Assembly (NCBI RefSeq): GCF_008642355.1
Contig: NZ_CP029193.1
Location: 3,558,001 to 3,622,000, forward strand
Direction: 5' to 3'
DNA: 64,000 nt
Source of the DNA: Streptomyces venezuelae
GTDB lineage: Bacteria > Actinomycetota > Actinomycetes > Streptomycetales > Streptomycetaceae
Shown here: positions 43,307 to 51,519 of the stretch, one piece after another
Numbering within the stretch: the stretch's first letter is position 1
How the letters are laid out: each line of letters starts with the position of its first letter
Program-made: the position numbers and the translations under genes
The notes under the pieces: generated by a model
Told to the model about the DNA's origin: nothing
Databases searched by the model: none
What the model saw: the letters and a program-made list of their open reading frames with translations, nothing else

Positions 43307-44908
43307 ATGAGGACCTCGGTGAACGAGACCGCGTACGCGCTGGGCGAGTCCCGCACCCTCTGGGAACTCATCGACCGCCGCGCCGACCTCACCCCTGACA
43401 GGCCCGTCCTCGTGCAGGCCGCCGCCGAGCCCTCCGGCGACCGCACGCTCACCTTCGGCGAGCTGCGGGACCGCGCCGAGCGGGTCGCCGCCGGGCTGTA
43501 CGAGAGGGGCGTACGGCCCGGCACGGTCGTCGCCTGGCAGCTGCCCACCCGCATCGAGACCGCCCTGCTCTCCTTCGCGCTCGCGCGCCTGGGCGCCGTC
43601 CAGTCGCCCCTGATCCCCTTCCTGCGGGACCGCGAAGTCGGATACGCGCTCCGGGAGTCCAAAGCGGAGTTCTTCGCCGTGCCGGGCCTCTGGCGCGGTT
43701 TCGACCACACGGAGATGGCCCGCAGGCTCTGCGCGGAGGGCGACAACGGCATCAACGTCTTCGAGGCGTACGCGTCGCTGCCCGAGGCCGACCCCGCCGT
43801 GCTGCCCCCGCCGCCCTCCGACGGCACGGCGGTGCGCTGGATCTACTGGACCTCGGGCACCACGTCCGACCCCAAGGGCGTCCTGCACACCGACCGTTCA
43901 CTGATCGCCGGCGGCTCGTGCCTGGCCCACGCCCTGCACCTCACGGAGTCGGACGTCGGCTCGATGGCGTTCCCCTTCGCCCACATCGCGGGCCCCGACT
44001 ACACCGTGATGCTGCTCCTCTACGGCTTCCCGGCCGTCATGTTCGAGCACTTCGCGCTGCCCGCGTCGCTCGACGGCTACCGGCGGCACGGCGTGACCGT
44101 GGCGGGCGGCTCGACGGCGTTCTACTCGATGTTCCTCACCGAGCAGCGCCGACTTCCCGCGGGACAGAAGGTCAGCCCCACGCTGCGTCTCCTCGCGGGC
44201 GGCGGTGCGCCGAAGCCGCCGGAGGTCTACCACGCCGTGGTGCGTGAGATGGGCTGCCGGCTCACGCACGGGTACGGCATGACGGAGGTGCCGATGATCA
44301 CCATGGGCGCCCCCGACGACACGGCGGAGAACCTCGCGACGACGGAGGGGCTGCCTCCCGATGGCATGGAGATCCGCATCACGGACGCGGACGGCAACGA
44401 GCTGCCGCCCGGCACGGACGGCGAGGTGCGGCTGCGCGGGGAAGCCGTGTGTCAGGGCTATCTGGACCCGGCGCAGAGCGCGGACGCCTTCGACGCCGAC
44501 GGGTTCCTGATCACCGGGGACCTCGGCCACCTGAGAAGGACCGGCCATCTGGTCCTCACCGGGCGGGCGAAGGACATCATCATCCGCAAGGGGGAGAACA
44601 TCTCCGCCAAGGAGATCGAGGACCTGCTCCACCAGCACCCGGCGGTCGGCGAGGCGGCCGTGATCGGCCTGCCCGACGCCGAACGGGGGGAACGCGTCTG
44701 CGCGGTCGTCGAACAGCGCGCGGGCACCGGCGGATTGTCCCTGGACGCCATCACCTCGTACCTGCGCGGGGAAGGCCTCTCCCCCTACAAGCTGCCGGAA
44801 CAGCTGGAGGTGGTCGAGGCGCTTCCCCGCAACGAGACCCTGCGCAAGGTCCTCAAGTACAAGCTGCGCGAACGCTTCTCCGCGCCTTCCGCTCCGCGGG
44901 AACGGTGA
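43307..44908 (+). CDS. AMP-dependent acyl-CoA ligase
   Basis: This 533-residue ANL ligase has the P-loop-like YWTSGTTSDPKGVLHT, HGYGMTEVPMI, GFLITGDLGHL, the KDIIIRKGENISAKEIEDLL region and the C-terminal LPRNETLRKVLKYKL with the adenylation lysine. The motif DPKG replaces the more usual RPKG. ATG 43307 follows GGGAGGGG at an ideal spacing. It is divergent from the heteromeric acyl-CoA dehydrogenase genes and shares their operators, which fits activation of the acid followed by alpha,beta-dehydrogenation. Confidence 0.9.
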   Translation: MRTSVNETAYALGESRTLWELIDRRADLTPDRPVLVQAAAEPSGDRTLTFGELRDRAERVAAGLYERGVRPGTVVAWQLPTRIETALLSFALARLGAVQSPLIPFLRDREVGYALRESKAEFFAVPGLWRGFDHTEMARRLCAEGDNGINVFEAYASLPEADPAVLPPPPSDGTAVRWIYWTSGTTSDPKGVLHTDRSLIAGGSCLAHALHLTESDVGSMAFPFAHIAGPDYTVMLLLYGFPAVMFEHFALPASLDGYRRHGVTVAGGSTAFYSMFLTEQRRLPAGQKVSPTLRLLAGGGAPKPPEVYHAVVREMGCRLTHGYGMTEVPMITMGAPDDTAENLATTEGLPPDGMEIRITDADGNELPPGTDGEVRLRGEAVCQGYLDPAQSADAFDADGFLITGDLGHLRRTGHLVLTGRAKDIIIRKGENISAKEIEDLLHQHPAVGEAAVIGLPDAERGERVCAVVEQRAGTGGLSLDAITSYLRGEGLSPYKLPEQLEVVEALPRNETLRKVLKYKLRERFSAPSAPRER

Positions 44909-44920
44909 AGTACCGCGCCG

Positions 44921-45427
44921 CTACTCGGGAACCGTGAAGTACTGCGCGAAGGCCGTCACGACCTCCTGCTCCGAGACACGGCCGTCGCCGTCCGCGTCCA
45001 GAGCGGCGGCCACCGCGGACGCGACGTCCTCGGGCACGCCCAGCGCCTTCAGCGCGCGCCCGGCGTCGACCGGCGCCACCGTGGCGTCCGCGCCGGCCAC
45101 GTCGATCGCGGCGTGCAGGAACGGCCGCGCGATCTCCGCGAACCGCTCGGGGTTGTCGCGCAGCCGCTTCACCGCGCCGCCCACGAACTCGTCGCGGGTG
45201 ATCCGCTGGTCGCCGTCACGGTCCGCGATCCCCGCCATGCCCTGCCAGAACGCCTCGGCCCCGATGTAGAGGGCCTGTCCCTTCTCGGACCGCGCCGTGG
45301 CGCCGAACTCCGCGCACAGGGCGGCAGCCGCCGTACTGAAGTCCTCACGGGAGATGTAGCCGTTGCCGTCCTGGTCGAAGGTGGCGAACCGGGCCGCGAT
45401 CCTACGCTCGTACTCGGCACTGTCCAT
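44921..45427 (-). CDS. EF-hand calcium-binding protein (calerythrin-like)
   Basis: This 168-residue cytoplasmic protein has four EF-hand positions. EF1 DQDGNGYISREDF (18-30), EF2 DRDGDQRITRDEF (69-81) and EF4 DADGDGRVSEQE (144-155) are intact; EF3 (about 109-125) is degenerate. This is the sarcoplasmic-calcium-binding/calerythrin arrangement found in Streptomyces. It probably buffers or senses calcium. It is convergent with the acyl-CoA ligase gene, with a 12-bp gap. Confidence 0.92.
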   Translation of the reverse strand: MDSAEYERRIAARFATFDQDGNGYISREDFSTAAAALCAEFGATARSEKGQALYIGAEAFWQGMAGIADRDGDQRITRDEFVGGAVKRLRDNPERFAEIARPFLHAAIDVAGADATVAPVDAGRALKALGVPEDVASAVAAALDADGDGRVSEQEVVTAFAQYFTVPE

Positions 45428-45600
45428 GATCTTCGGGCCGCCTCACTTCCGCGGTTGGGTACGTGTTCAGGGGCTGTTTCCCCAGCTGCGAGCGTACGTG
45501 CTGCCGGCCGCCGCGAGGTGGGAAAACGGAGCTTGTGTCAAGACCGCGGGAATTCCGGGACAGGGGTGTTCCATGGGTGTGATGTGCTGCACTGTGCTGC

Positions 45601-46065
45601 GTGGAAGCGGTCGCGGCAAGTGTCATAGCGGTGCTCGGAACTCTCCTGGGCGCGGGGCTCACCCACTCCTTTCAGAGGAGGGCGATCGAGCGGACGGAAC
45701 GGTTCACGCGCGGGGAGAAACTGCGACAGGAACGCATAGATGCGTACTGCGCGTATGCCGGGGCATTGGTCAACTACCGGCGGATCCTGGTCGACCGCTG
45801 GTTCAGCAGGGCGGAGAACCGGCAGGAGGAGACCGAGGAGTTGCGCTTCCGTTCGTACGAGATGAGGTCCGACGCGCAGGAGGCGCTGTTCCGCGTGCAG
45901 TTGCTCACCCATGACGAGGAGCTGGTGCGACTGGCGTGGGAGACGCTCGACCACGTGGCCGACGTGCACCGGGCGGACGACCGGGACGCGCTGGCCGAGC
46001 GGCGCCGCGTCTCGCGCGAGGCCATCAACTCCTTCGTGGCGACGGCCAAGCAGGACGTGGCCTAG
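45601..46065 (+). CDS. Small membrane-anchored protein, function unknown
   Basis: This 154-residue protein starts at GTG 45601 with no clear Shine-Dalgarno. It has one N-terminal membrane segment (MEAVAASVIAVLGTLLGAGLTH). The remainder is charged and helical (RRAIERTERFTRGEKLRQERIDAYCAYAGALVNYRRILVDRW), probably a cytoplasmic coiled-coil-like domain. Similar single-TM helical proteins of Streptomyces have no known function. It is convergent with the STAS gene, with a 10-bp gap. Confidence 0.75.
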   Translation: MEAVAASVIAVLGTLLGAGLTHSFQRRAIERTERFTRGEKLRQERIDAYCAYAGALVNYRRILVDRWFSRAENRQEETEELRFRSYEMRSDAQEALFRVQLLTHDEELVRLAWETLDHVADVHRADDRDALAERRRVSREAINSFVATAKQDVA

Positions 46066-46075
46066 GGCTCATGTC

Positions 46076-46450
46076 CTACGCGGAGAGCGGCGTCGCGCCG
46101 TCGTCCAGGGCCGCGGGAACGTCGGGGAAGACCTCGAAGAGGCGGCGGACGCCGAGGGCCGCGAGGACGCGGTTCACGTGGGAGCCGTCCTCGGCGCCCT
46201 TGGCGGGCAGTATCAGCCGCAGCCTGCCCTGGAAGGAACGGATGAGGCGGCGCGTGGCGATCAGCACGCCGACGCCGCTGGAGTCGCAGAACAGCACTTC
46301 GGAGAGGTCGAGGACGATGCGGCGGCGGCCGTCGGCGACAGCGTCGTGCACGCGCTGACGCAGGACGGGCGAGGTCAGCAGGTCCATCTCGCCGGAGACG
46401 CACAGCACGGCCCAGCCCTCCTGCTCGCCCACGGTCACCTTGAGCGTCAC
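46076..46450 (-). CDS. STAS domain anti-sigma factor antagonist
   Basis: This 124-residue SpoIIAA/RsbV-like protein has VSGEMDLLTSPVLRQ and the phosphoacceptor motif FCDSSGVGVLI (Ser57/Ser58). Its unphosphorylated form would bind an RsbW-type kinase and release a sigma factor. No RsbW gene is adjacent; the ATP-binding protein at 40034 is a candidate within the window. It is divergent from the sigma factor at 46750 across 299 bp, in which GCGGAGTGATC is directly repeated near 46490-46512. Otherwise nothing is seen there. Confidence 0.9.
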   Translation of the reverse strand: MTLKVTVGEQEGWAVLCVSGEMDLLTSPVLRQRVHDAVADGRRRIVLDLSEVLFCDSSGVGVLIATRRLIRSFQGRLRLILPAKGAEDGSHVNRVLAALGVRRLFEVFPDVPAALDDGATPLSA

Positions 46451-46749
46451 GCGCCACGCCTCTCGCTCGCCGTTGCCTGCTCCGCGCCTGCGGAGTGATC
46501 GCGGAGTGATCCGGAAGCAGTCCCTACGTTTCGTTCTGCTTCAGCTGCCCCACCTGCCTCCCATGAAACACCAGCAGGCCGTCGTCAATATCATCCGGCC
46601 TCCCGCGAAGTGCGCGCTTTGCCGCAAACAGGAGTGTGTTGTCAGCGGCGCCGACTACATTCGAGAGAGAGCAGAAACCCGAAGTACCGTTCGAGTGGGC
46701 AGCAGAAACAGAGCAGAAGCAGCACCGGGCAAGCGCACGAGGGGGCCGC

Positions 46750-47346
46750 ATGCCGAAGGACGCGCCGCGGCGCTGGGACCGCCGCATGCAGCAGCGGCTC
46801 GCGCACGGGGAGGCCGCCGCGCTCGGCGAGCTGTACGACAGGTTCGCCTCGCTCGTGCACGGTCTCGCCCACCGCGTCCTCGGCGACACGAGCGCCGCCG
46901 ACCGCATCACCCGCGAGGTCTTCGGCCACGTCTGGGAGAACCCCGACGCGTACGACCCGCGGCAGGGCCCACTCCGCTCCTGGATCGCCACGCTCGCCCA
47001 CCAGCGCGCCGTCCACCGGCTCCGCCAGACCGAGTCCGCCGCCCTCGCCCGCGGCGGCGCGGGCACCGAGGAGGACCTGGAGCGCAAGGTCCGCCGCGCC
47101 TCCGCCGCCGCCCGCGCGGACTACATCGTGACGGCCATGCCCACCCCGCTGCGCGCCGCCCTGGAGCTCGCCTACTTCCAGCGCCGCGACTACCGCCAGA
47201 CGGCCGCCGACCTCGGCGTCACCGAGGACGAGGCCCGCCGCAGACTCCGCCTCGGCCTGCAGCTCCTCTCCACGGCCCACGACACCGGCCCCCCGCCCGC
47301 CGCCCACCCTCACGACACGCCGTCCGGCCCCGGAGCCACGCTGTGA
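46750..47346 (+). CDS. ECF-like sigma-70 family RNA polymerase sigma factor
   Basis: This 198-residue protein has region 2 (LGELYDRFASLVHGLAHRVLGDTSAADRITREVFGHVWENPDAY) and region 4 (TPLRAALELAYFQRRDYRQTAADLGVTEDEARRRLRLGLQLL). The disordered tail is Pro/His-rich. ATG 46750 is the most likely start, with AGGGGG upstream. An in-frame extension to about 46636 encodes a Gln/Glu-rich leader and cannot be excluded. The stop overlaps the GTG of the next gene, a zinc-finger anti-sigma-like protein, so the two are translationally coupled. Confidence 0.88.
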   Translation: MPKDAPRRWDRRMQQRLAHGEAAALGELYDRFASLVHGLAHRVLGDTSAADRITREVFGHVWENPDAYDPRQGPLRSWIATLAHQRAVHRLRQTESAALARGGAGTEEDLERKVRRASAAARADYIVTAMPTPLRAALELAYFQRRDYRQTAADLGVTEDEARRRLRLGLQLLSTAHDTGPPPAAHPHDTPSGPGATL

Positions 47347-48658
47347 CCGGCACCGAACGCCCCGAACCGCACGAAGAGCAGCCCGACCGCCAGAACCGCG
47401 CGGACCACACGGACGGCACCGCGCCGCGCATACCGCTGCCGCGCGCCTCCGTCGAGGACGCCGGAAACGCCCTGCCCGACCCGCCGCCGGCACCCCAGCC
47501 GCTCGTCCTGGAGCACCGCGTCCTGAAATCCCTGCTCGGCGCCTGGGCACTCGCCGCCTGCTCCGCGGAGGAGGCCATCGCCGTCGAGGAGCACCTGGGC
47601 GACTGCGGCCCGTGCGCGGAGGAAGCGCTCCGGCTGCGCGACGCCGTCGGCCTGCTCCACCCCGAGGAGAGCCTCGACCTCGACCCCGGGCTGCGCACCC
47701 GCGTCCTGGAGAGCTGCCTCGGCCGCCGCCCGCCCCGCATCCCCGTGCCGGAGTGGGCCGTGCCGTACGACGCGGAGACCGCCCGTCTCGACGCGCTGCT
47801 CCAGGACATCGGCGACGCGGAGTGGCACGCGCCGGTGCGGCTGCGCTGGTTCGACGACGAAGGGCCGGTCAGCAGGAAGACCACCGTCGCCGGGGTCATC
47901 TCCCACCTCCTGGCGGTCGACGGCATGGTCGGACTCGCCCTCGGCCTCGACGACCCGCTCGGCCCGGAGGTCAGGGTCCCGCAGGACCCCGCCCACCGCA
48001 CGGAGGCCTACTGGCGGGCATCGCACTTCCCGCCCACCCGCGCCGTGCGCACCCCGTGGCGCGACCAGACGCACGAACTGATCCGCACCGTGTCGTTCGC
48101 GGGCGGCGGATCGGGCCGCCTCCCGGTGCCGTACGGAACGGTGCCCGTCCCCGGCGGCACCGGACCCGAACAGCAGCAGGCCATCGAGCTGCCGCTGCGG
48201 GACTCGATGGTGGACCGCGCCTTCGAGTGCTGGATCCACGCGGGCGACATCGCCGACGCCGTCGACTACCCGTACGCGCCGCCCGCGCCCCGGCACCTCC
48301 ACCGCATGATCGACCTCGCCGCCCGGCTGCTCCCCGGCACGCTCGCCGAGCGCCGCCGCTCCGGGCTCGCCACCCCGCCACCCCGCCGCGCCGCCTGGTC
48401 GCGGCGGGCGCGCCGGGCCGCAGCCTGCGCCTGGAGATCGAGGGGCTCGGCGGCGGCGAGTGGCTCATCCCGCTCGACTCGCCCGCGGCCACCGCCTCGC
48501 GCGAGCACGAAGTGGCGCACGTGGCGCTGGACGGCGTCGAGTTCTGCCGTCTCGCCGCGGGCCACGTGTCGCCGGAGGAGGCGGCAGCGGGCCAGGACGG
48601 TGACCGCGAGGCGATCCGCGACGTGCTGTTCGCGGCGGCGTCGCTGAGCCGGATGTAG
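47343..48658 (+). pseudogene. Anti-sigma/maleylpyruvate isomerase-like protein, disrupted by a frameshift
   Basis: It starts at GTG 47343 overlapping the sigma factor stop. An N-terminal zinc-finger HC2 motif is present (AACSAEEAIAVEEHLGDCGPC, H-x3-C-x2-C), followed by an MDMPI-like domain (DAETARLDALLQDIGDAEW; AGVISHLLAVDG; ECWIHAGDIADAVDYPYA). The frame is intact to about RRRSGLATPP (48366-48395), after which the protein-like continuation (RRLVAAGAPGRSLRLEIEGLGGGEWLIPLDSPA ... FAAASLSRM, stop at 48658) is in another frame. The original frame runs on as Arg-rich nonsense to 48647. One base appears missing in the repetitive GCCACCCCGCCACCCCGCC tract. This may be a real mutation, a programmed shift or a sequencing error. 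Confidence 0.75.
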
Positions 48659-48681
48659 AGCGGGTCCGCGCCCCGGGTCCG

Positions 48682-49563
48682 TCAGGCGAAGACGACCGTG
48701 CGGCGGCCGTTCAGGAGAATCCGGCGCTCCGCGTGCCACTTCACGGCCCGCGCCAGCGCCTGGCACTCCACGTCACGGCCGATCGCGACCAGCTGGTCGG
48801 GGGTGACGCCGTGGCCGACCCGCTCGACCTCCTGCTCGATGATCGGGCCCTCGTCGAGGTCGGCGGTCACGTAGTGCGCGGTCGCGCCGATCAGCTTCAC
48901 GCCGCGGGCGTGCGCCTGGTGGTACGGCTTCGCGCCCTTGAAGCTCGGCAGGAACGAGTGGTGGATGTTGATGATCCGCCCGCTGAGCTCCTTGCACAGG
49001 TCGTCCGAGAGGACCTGCATGTAGCGGGCGAGGACGACGAGCTCCACGTCCAGCGAACGCACGAGTTCGAGCAGCTGCGCCTCCGCCTCGGGCTTGTTCT
49101 CCTTCGTCACCGGGATGTGATGGAAGGGGATGTCGTACGAGGCGACGAGCTCGGCGAAGTCCTTGTGGTTGGAGACGACCGCGGCGATCTCCACGGGCAG
49201 CGCGCCGATCCGCGAGCGGAACAGCAGGTCGTTCAGGCAGTGCCCGAACTTCGACACCAGCAGGACCACGCGCATCTTGTCCTCGGCGCGGTTGATCTGC
49301 CAGTCCATGTGGAAGGAGTCGCCGACCGCGGCGAAGCTCGCCCGCAGCTTGTCGACGGTCACCGGCGCCTCGGCCGAGAAGTGGACGCGCATGAAGAACA
49401 GTCCGGTGTCGTGGTCGCCGAACTGCTGGCTGTCCTCGATGTTGCAGCCGGTCATGAAGAGGTAGCTCGACACGGCGTGCACGATGCCCTGCTTGTCGGG
49501 GCACGAGAGGGTGAGGACGTACTGCTCAGCGGGGGCGGCGGGCGCGGTGGACTGCTCGTTCAT
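48682..49563 (-). CDS. purU: Formyltetrahydrofolate deformylase
   Basis: This 293-residue protein has an N-terminal ACT-like domain (about 15-90, LSCPDKQGIVHAVSSYLF) and a C-terminal formyltransferase-fold hydrolase with the active-site triad Asn199, His201 and Asp237 (INIHHSFLPSF; ADLDEGPII). It hydrolyses 10-formyl-THF to formate and THF, balancing one-carbon units. ATG 49563 is the start; length and motifs match PurU throughout. It is convergent with the frameshifted anti-sigma-like gene. Confidence 0.95.
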   Translation of the reverse strand: MNEQSTAPAAPAEQYVLTLSCPDKQGIVHAVSSYLFMTGCNIEDSQQFGDHDTGLFFMRVHFSAEAPVTVDKLRASFAAVGDSFHMDWQINRAEDKMRVVLLVSKFGHCLNDLLFRSRIGALPVEIAAVVSNHKDFAELVASYDIPFHHIPVTKENKPEAEAQLLELVRSLDVELVVLARYMQVLSDDLCKELSGRIINIHHSFLPSFKGAKPYHQAHARGVKLIGATAHYVTADLDEGPIIEQEVERVGHGVTPDQLVAIGRDVECQALARAVKWHAERRILLNGRRTVVFA

Positions 49564-49625
49564 GCGGACAAGGTTCCCACAGCGGACAGCGCCGACGGCA
49601 ATCGTCCCGTCAGGCGGACGTGCCG

Positions 49626-50126
49626 TCAGGCGGACCGTGTCATGATCCGCAGCACTTCGAGCGTCTGCGGCGGCACGTCCGGGTCGTCACCGTCACCGGC
49701 GGCGAGCCGCACGTGCGCGTCGCGGGCCGCGCGGACCGCCTCCGGCCACCCCGGGTGCTCCAGATAGACGGAGACCAGCGCGTCGGGCCCCACCTCGTGC
49801 ATGATCCGCAGCACCCGCAGCACGGCCGTGTCGACGAGCGCCGCCTCCTGCGGGTCACGGAAGATCGTCCCGACGTATTTCTCAGCGGACCAGTTGTCCA
49901 GCCACGTGTCCTCGACCAGCCGGTACACGGCGTCGGTCACGTCCCCGTACTCCTCGCGCCCGGCGAGCCAGCACTCCCGCTGGAAGTCGGGGTCGGAGAG
50001 CATGTGCAGCGCCGAGCGCACGTTGCTGCGCCAGCGCCACCACGGCATGTCGTTGGTCGGCATGCCGCCCATGGTGCTGGAGCGACGGCCGCGACGGGAA
50101 GACTTCTCCGAATCTTGCACGGTCAT
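49626..50126 (-). CDS. Conserved hypothetical protein (SCO4402-like family)
   Basis: This 166-residue soluble protein has a Ser/Arg-rich N-terminal tail (SEKSSRRGRRSSTMGG) and a conserved core PWWRWRSNVRSALHMLSDPDFQRECWLAGREEYGD, then TDAVYRLVEDTWLDNW. I recognise the core as a Streptomyces family of unknown function, which I recall under the name SCO4402 family. It lies 62 bp upstream of purU, perhaps co-transcribed, and is divergent from a lipoprotein gene. Confidence 0.8.
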   Translation of the reverse strand: MTVQDSEKSSRRGRRSSTMGGMPTNDMPWWRWRSNVRSALHMLSDPDFQRECWLAGREEYGDVTDAVYRLVEDTWLDNWSAEKYVGTIFRDPQEAALVDTAVLRVLRIMHEVGPDALVSVYLEHPGWPEAVRAARDAHVRLAAGDGDDPDVPPQTLEVLRIMTRSA

Positions 50127-50244
50127 GGATCGTACGTTCCCACTCCACGCACGCGAACCGGACCCCGCCCGTTCACTTTCATGTCACTGTCCGTTGAAGA
50201 CGAGTCACTCCACGGTTGGCCACGCAACGGAATCGTGCAGGGAC

Positions 50245-51519
50245 ATGACCGGCTGGCGACGCACCTTCCTCCCCCGCCCCTCCCGATCCGCAGCGCTCTC
50301 GGCGGCCGCCGTGGCGGCGTGTGCGTCGCTGATATCCGGCTGCGGGGTCATCCCCGGAACCACGGGGGGTTCCGGGGACGACCCCATCACCGTGATGACC
50401 TGGGCCCCGGAGAAGACCAAGGCCACCAACAAGCCCGGCGTCCCCGCCATGGCGCAGGCCTACGCCCGCTGGGTCAACGCCCACGGCGGCCTCGGCGGCC
50501 GCGAGCTCAAGGTCCTGACCTGCAACGACCACAACGATTCCGTCGGGGCGGCCGAGTGCGCGCGGCAGGCGGTCGACCACGACGTGGTGGCGGTCGTCGG
50601 CGCGTACAGCCAGCACGGCCGCTCCTTCCTCGGCCCGCTCGAAGTCGCGGGCATCCCCTACATCGGCGGGTACGGCGTCACCGACGACGAGTTCAGCAGC
50701 CCCCTCTCGTACCCCGTCAACGGCGGCGAACCGGCGCTCCTCGCGGGCAACGGCCGACAGCTCGCCGCACGCTGCGACCGGGTCTCCCTCGTCCGGCCGG
50801 ACACCCTCGCCGGGGACGAGCTGCCCAAGCTGCTCAACCAGGGCCTCGCCGACGGCCACCACAAGCCCGTCTCCGACATCCGCGCCCCCGAGGACGGCAC
50901 CGACCTGACGCCGCAGGCCGAGCGGGCGCTGAAGGACGCGGGGGCGGACAACGGGTGTGTGACGGCGGCGCTCGGGGCGCGCACGGACACGTTCTACGAC
51001 TCGTTCCGGCGCACCAAGGACGACTATCCGCCGGTCCGCATCTCGTCCGTGCTCGGCAGCGTCGACCAGTCCCTGATCGACCGCACCGGCGGTGCGAGCG
51101 GTCCCTACGAAGGGGCGTACGTCACCGGCTGGTACCCGGCGGCGGGCGACGCGCGGTGGGACCGGATGCGGGACGTCATCCGTGAGCAGGCGTTCGGCGA
51201 CAACCGGGTCGACCCCTCGGACGCGGGCGTCCAGACGACGTGGATCGCGTACACCGTCCTGAAGCAGGCCGTCGAGTCGCTCGACGGCGGCGAGGTGACG
51301 GCCCGCACGCTGCGCCGTGCCCTCGACGGCGGCCTGCGGGTGGAGACGGGCGGCCTCACCCCGCCCCTGAGCTGGCGTTTCGAGGACCTCCTCGCCGCCA
51401 GTGAGTTCCCGCGCCTGATCAACTCGGGCGTCACGTTCCAGACGGTGCGCGACGGGCGGCTCGTCCCGGCGCGCGAGGGCTTCGTGAACGTGGAGAAGAC
51501 GCTGGAGCAGAGCGCGTAG
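50245..51519 (+). CDS. ABC-transporter-type substrate-binding lipoprotein (Leu/Ile/Val-like fold)
   Basis: This 424-residue protein has a twin-Arg-containing n-region (MTGWRRTFLPRPSRS), a hydrophobic h-region and the lipobox LISGC with Cys33 as lipidation site. The rest is a type I periplasmic-binding fold: MAQAYARWVNAHGGLGGRELKVLTCNDHNDS, ARQAVDHDVVAVVGAYSQHG, GIPYIGGYGVTDDEF. No permease or ATPase gene is adjacent, so it is an orphan receptor or sensor. ATG 50245 follows CAGGGA. Its TAG directly abuts the convergent gene's stop at 51520. Confidence 0.87.
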   Translation: MTGWRRTFLPRPSRSAALSAAAVAACASLISGCGVIPGTTGGSGDDPITVMTWAPEKTKATNKPGVPAMAQAYARWVNAHGGLGGRELKVLTCNDHNDSVGAAECARQAVDHDVVAVVGAYSQHGRSFLGPLEVAGIPYIGGYGVTDDEFSSPLSYPVNGGEPALLAGNGRQLAARCDRVSLVRPDTLAGDELPKLLNQGLADGHHKPVSDIRAPEDGTDLTPQAERALKDAGADNGCVTAALGARTDTFYDSFRRTKDDYPPVRISSVLGSVDQSLIDRTGGASGPYEGAYVTGWYPAAGDARWDRMRDVIREQAFGDNRVDPSDAGVQTTWIAYTVLKQAVESLDGGEVTARTLRRALDGGLRVETGGLTPPLSWRFEDLLAASEFPRLINSGVTFQTVRDGRLVPAREGFVNVEKTLEQSA

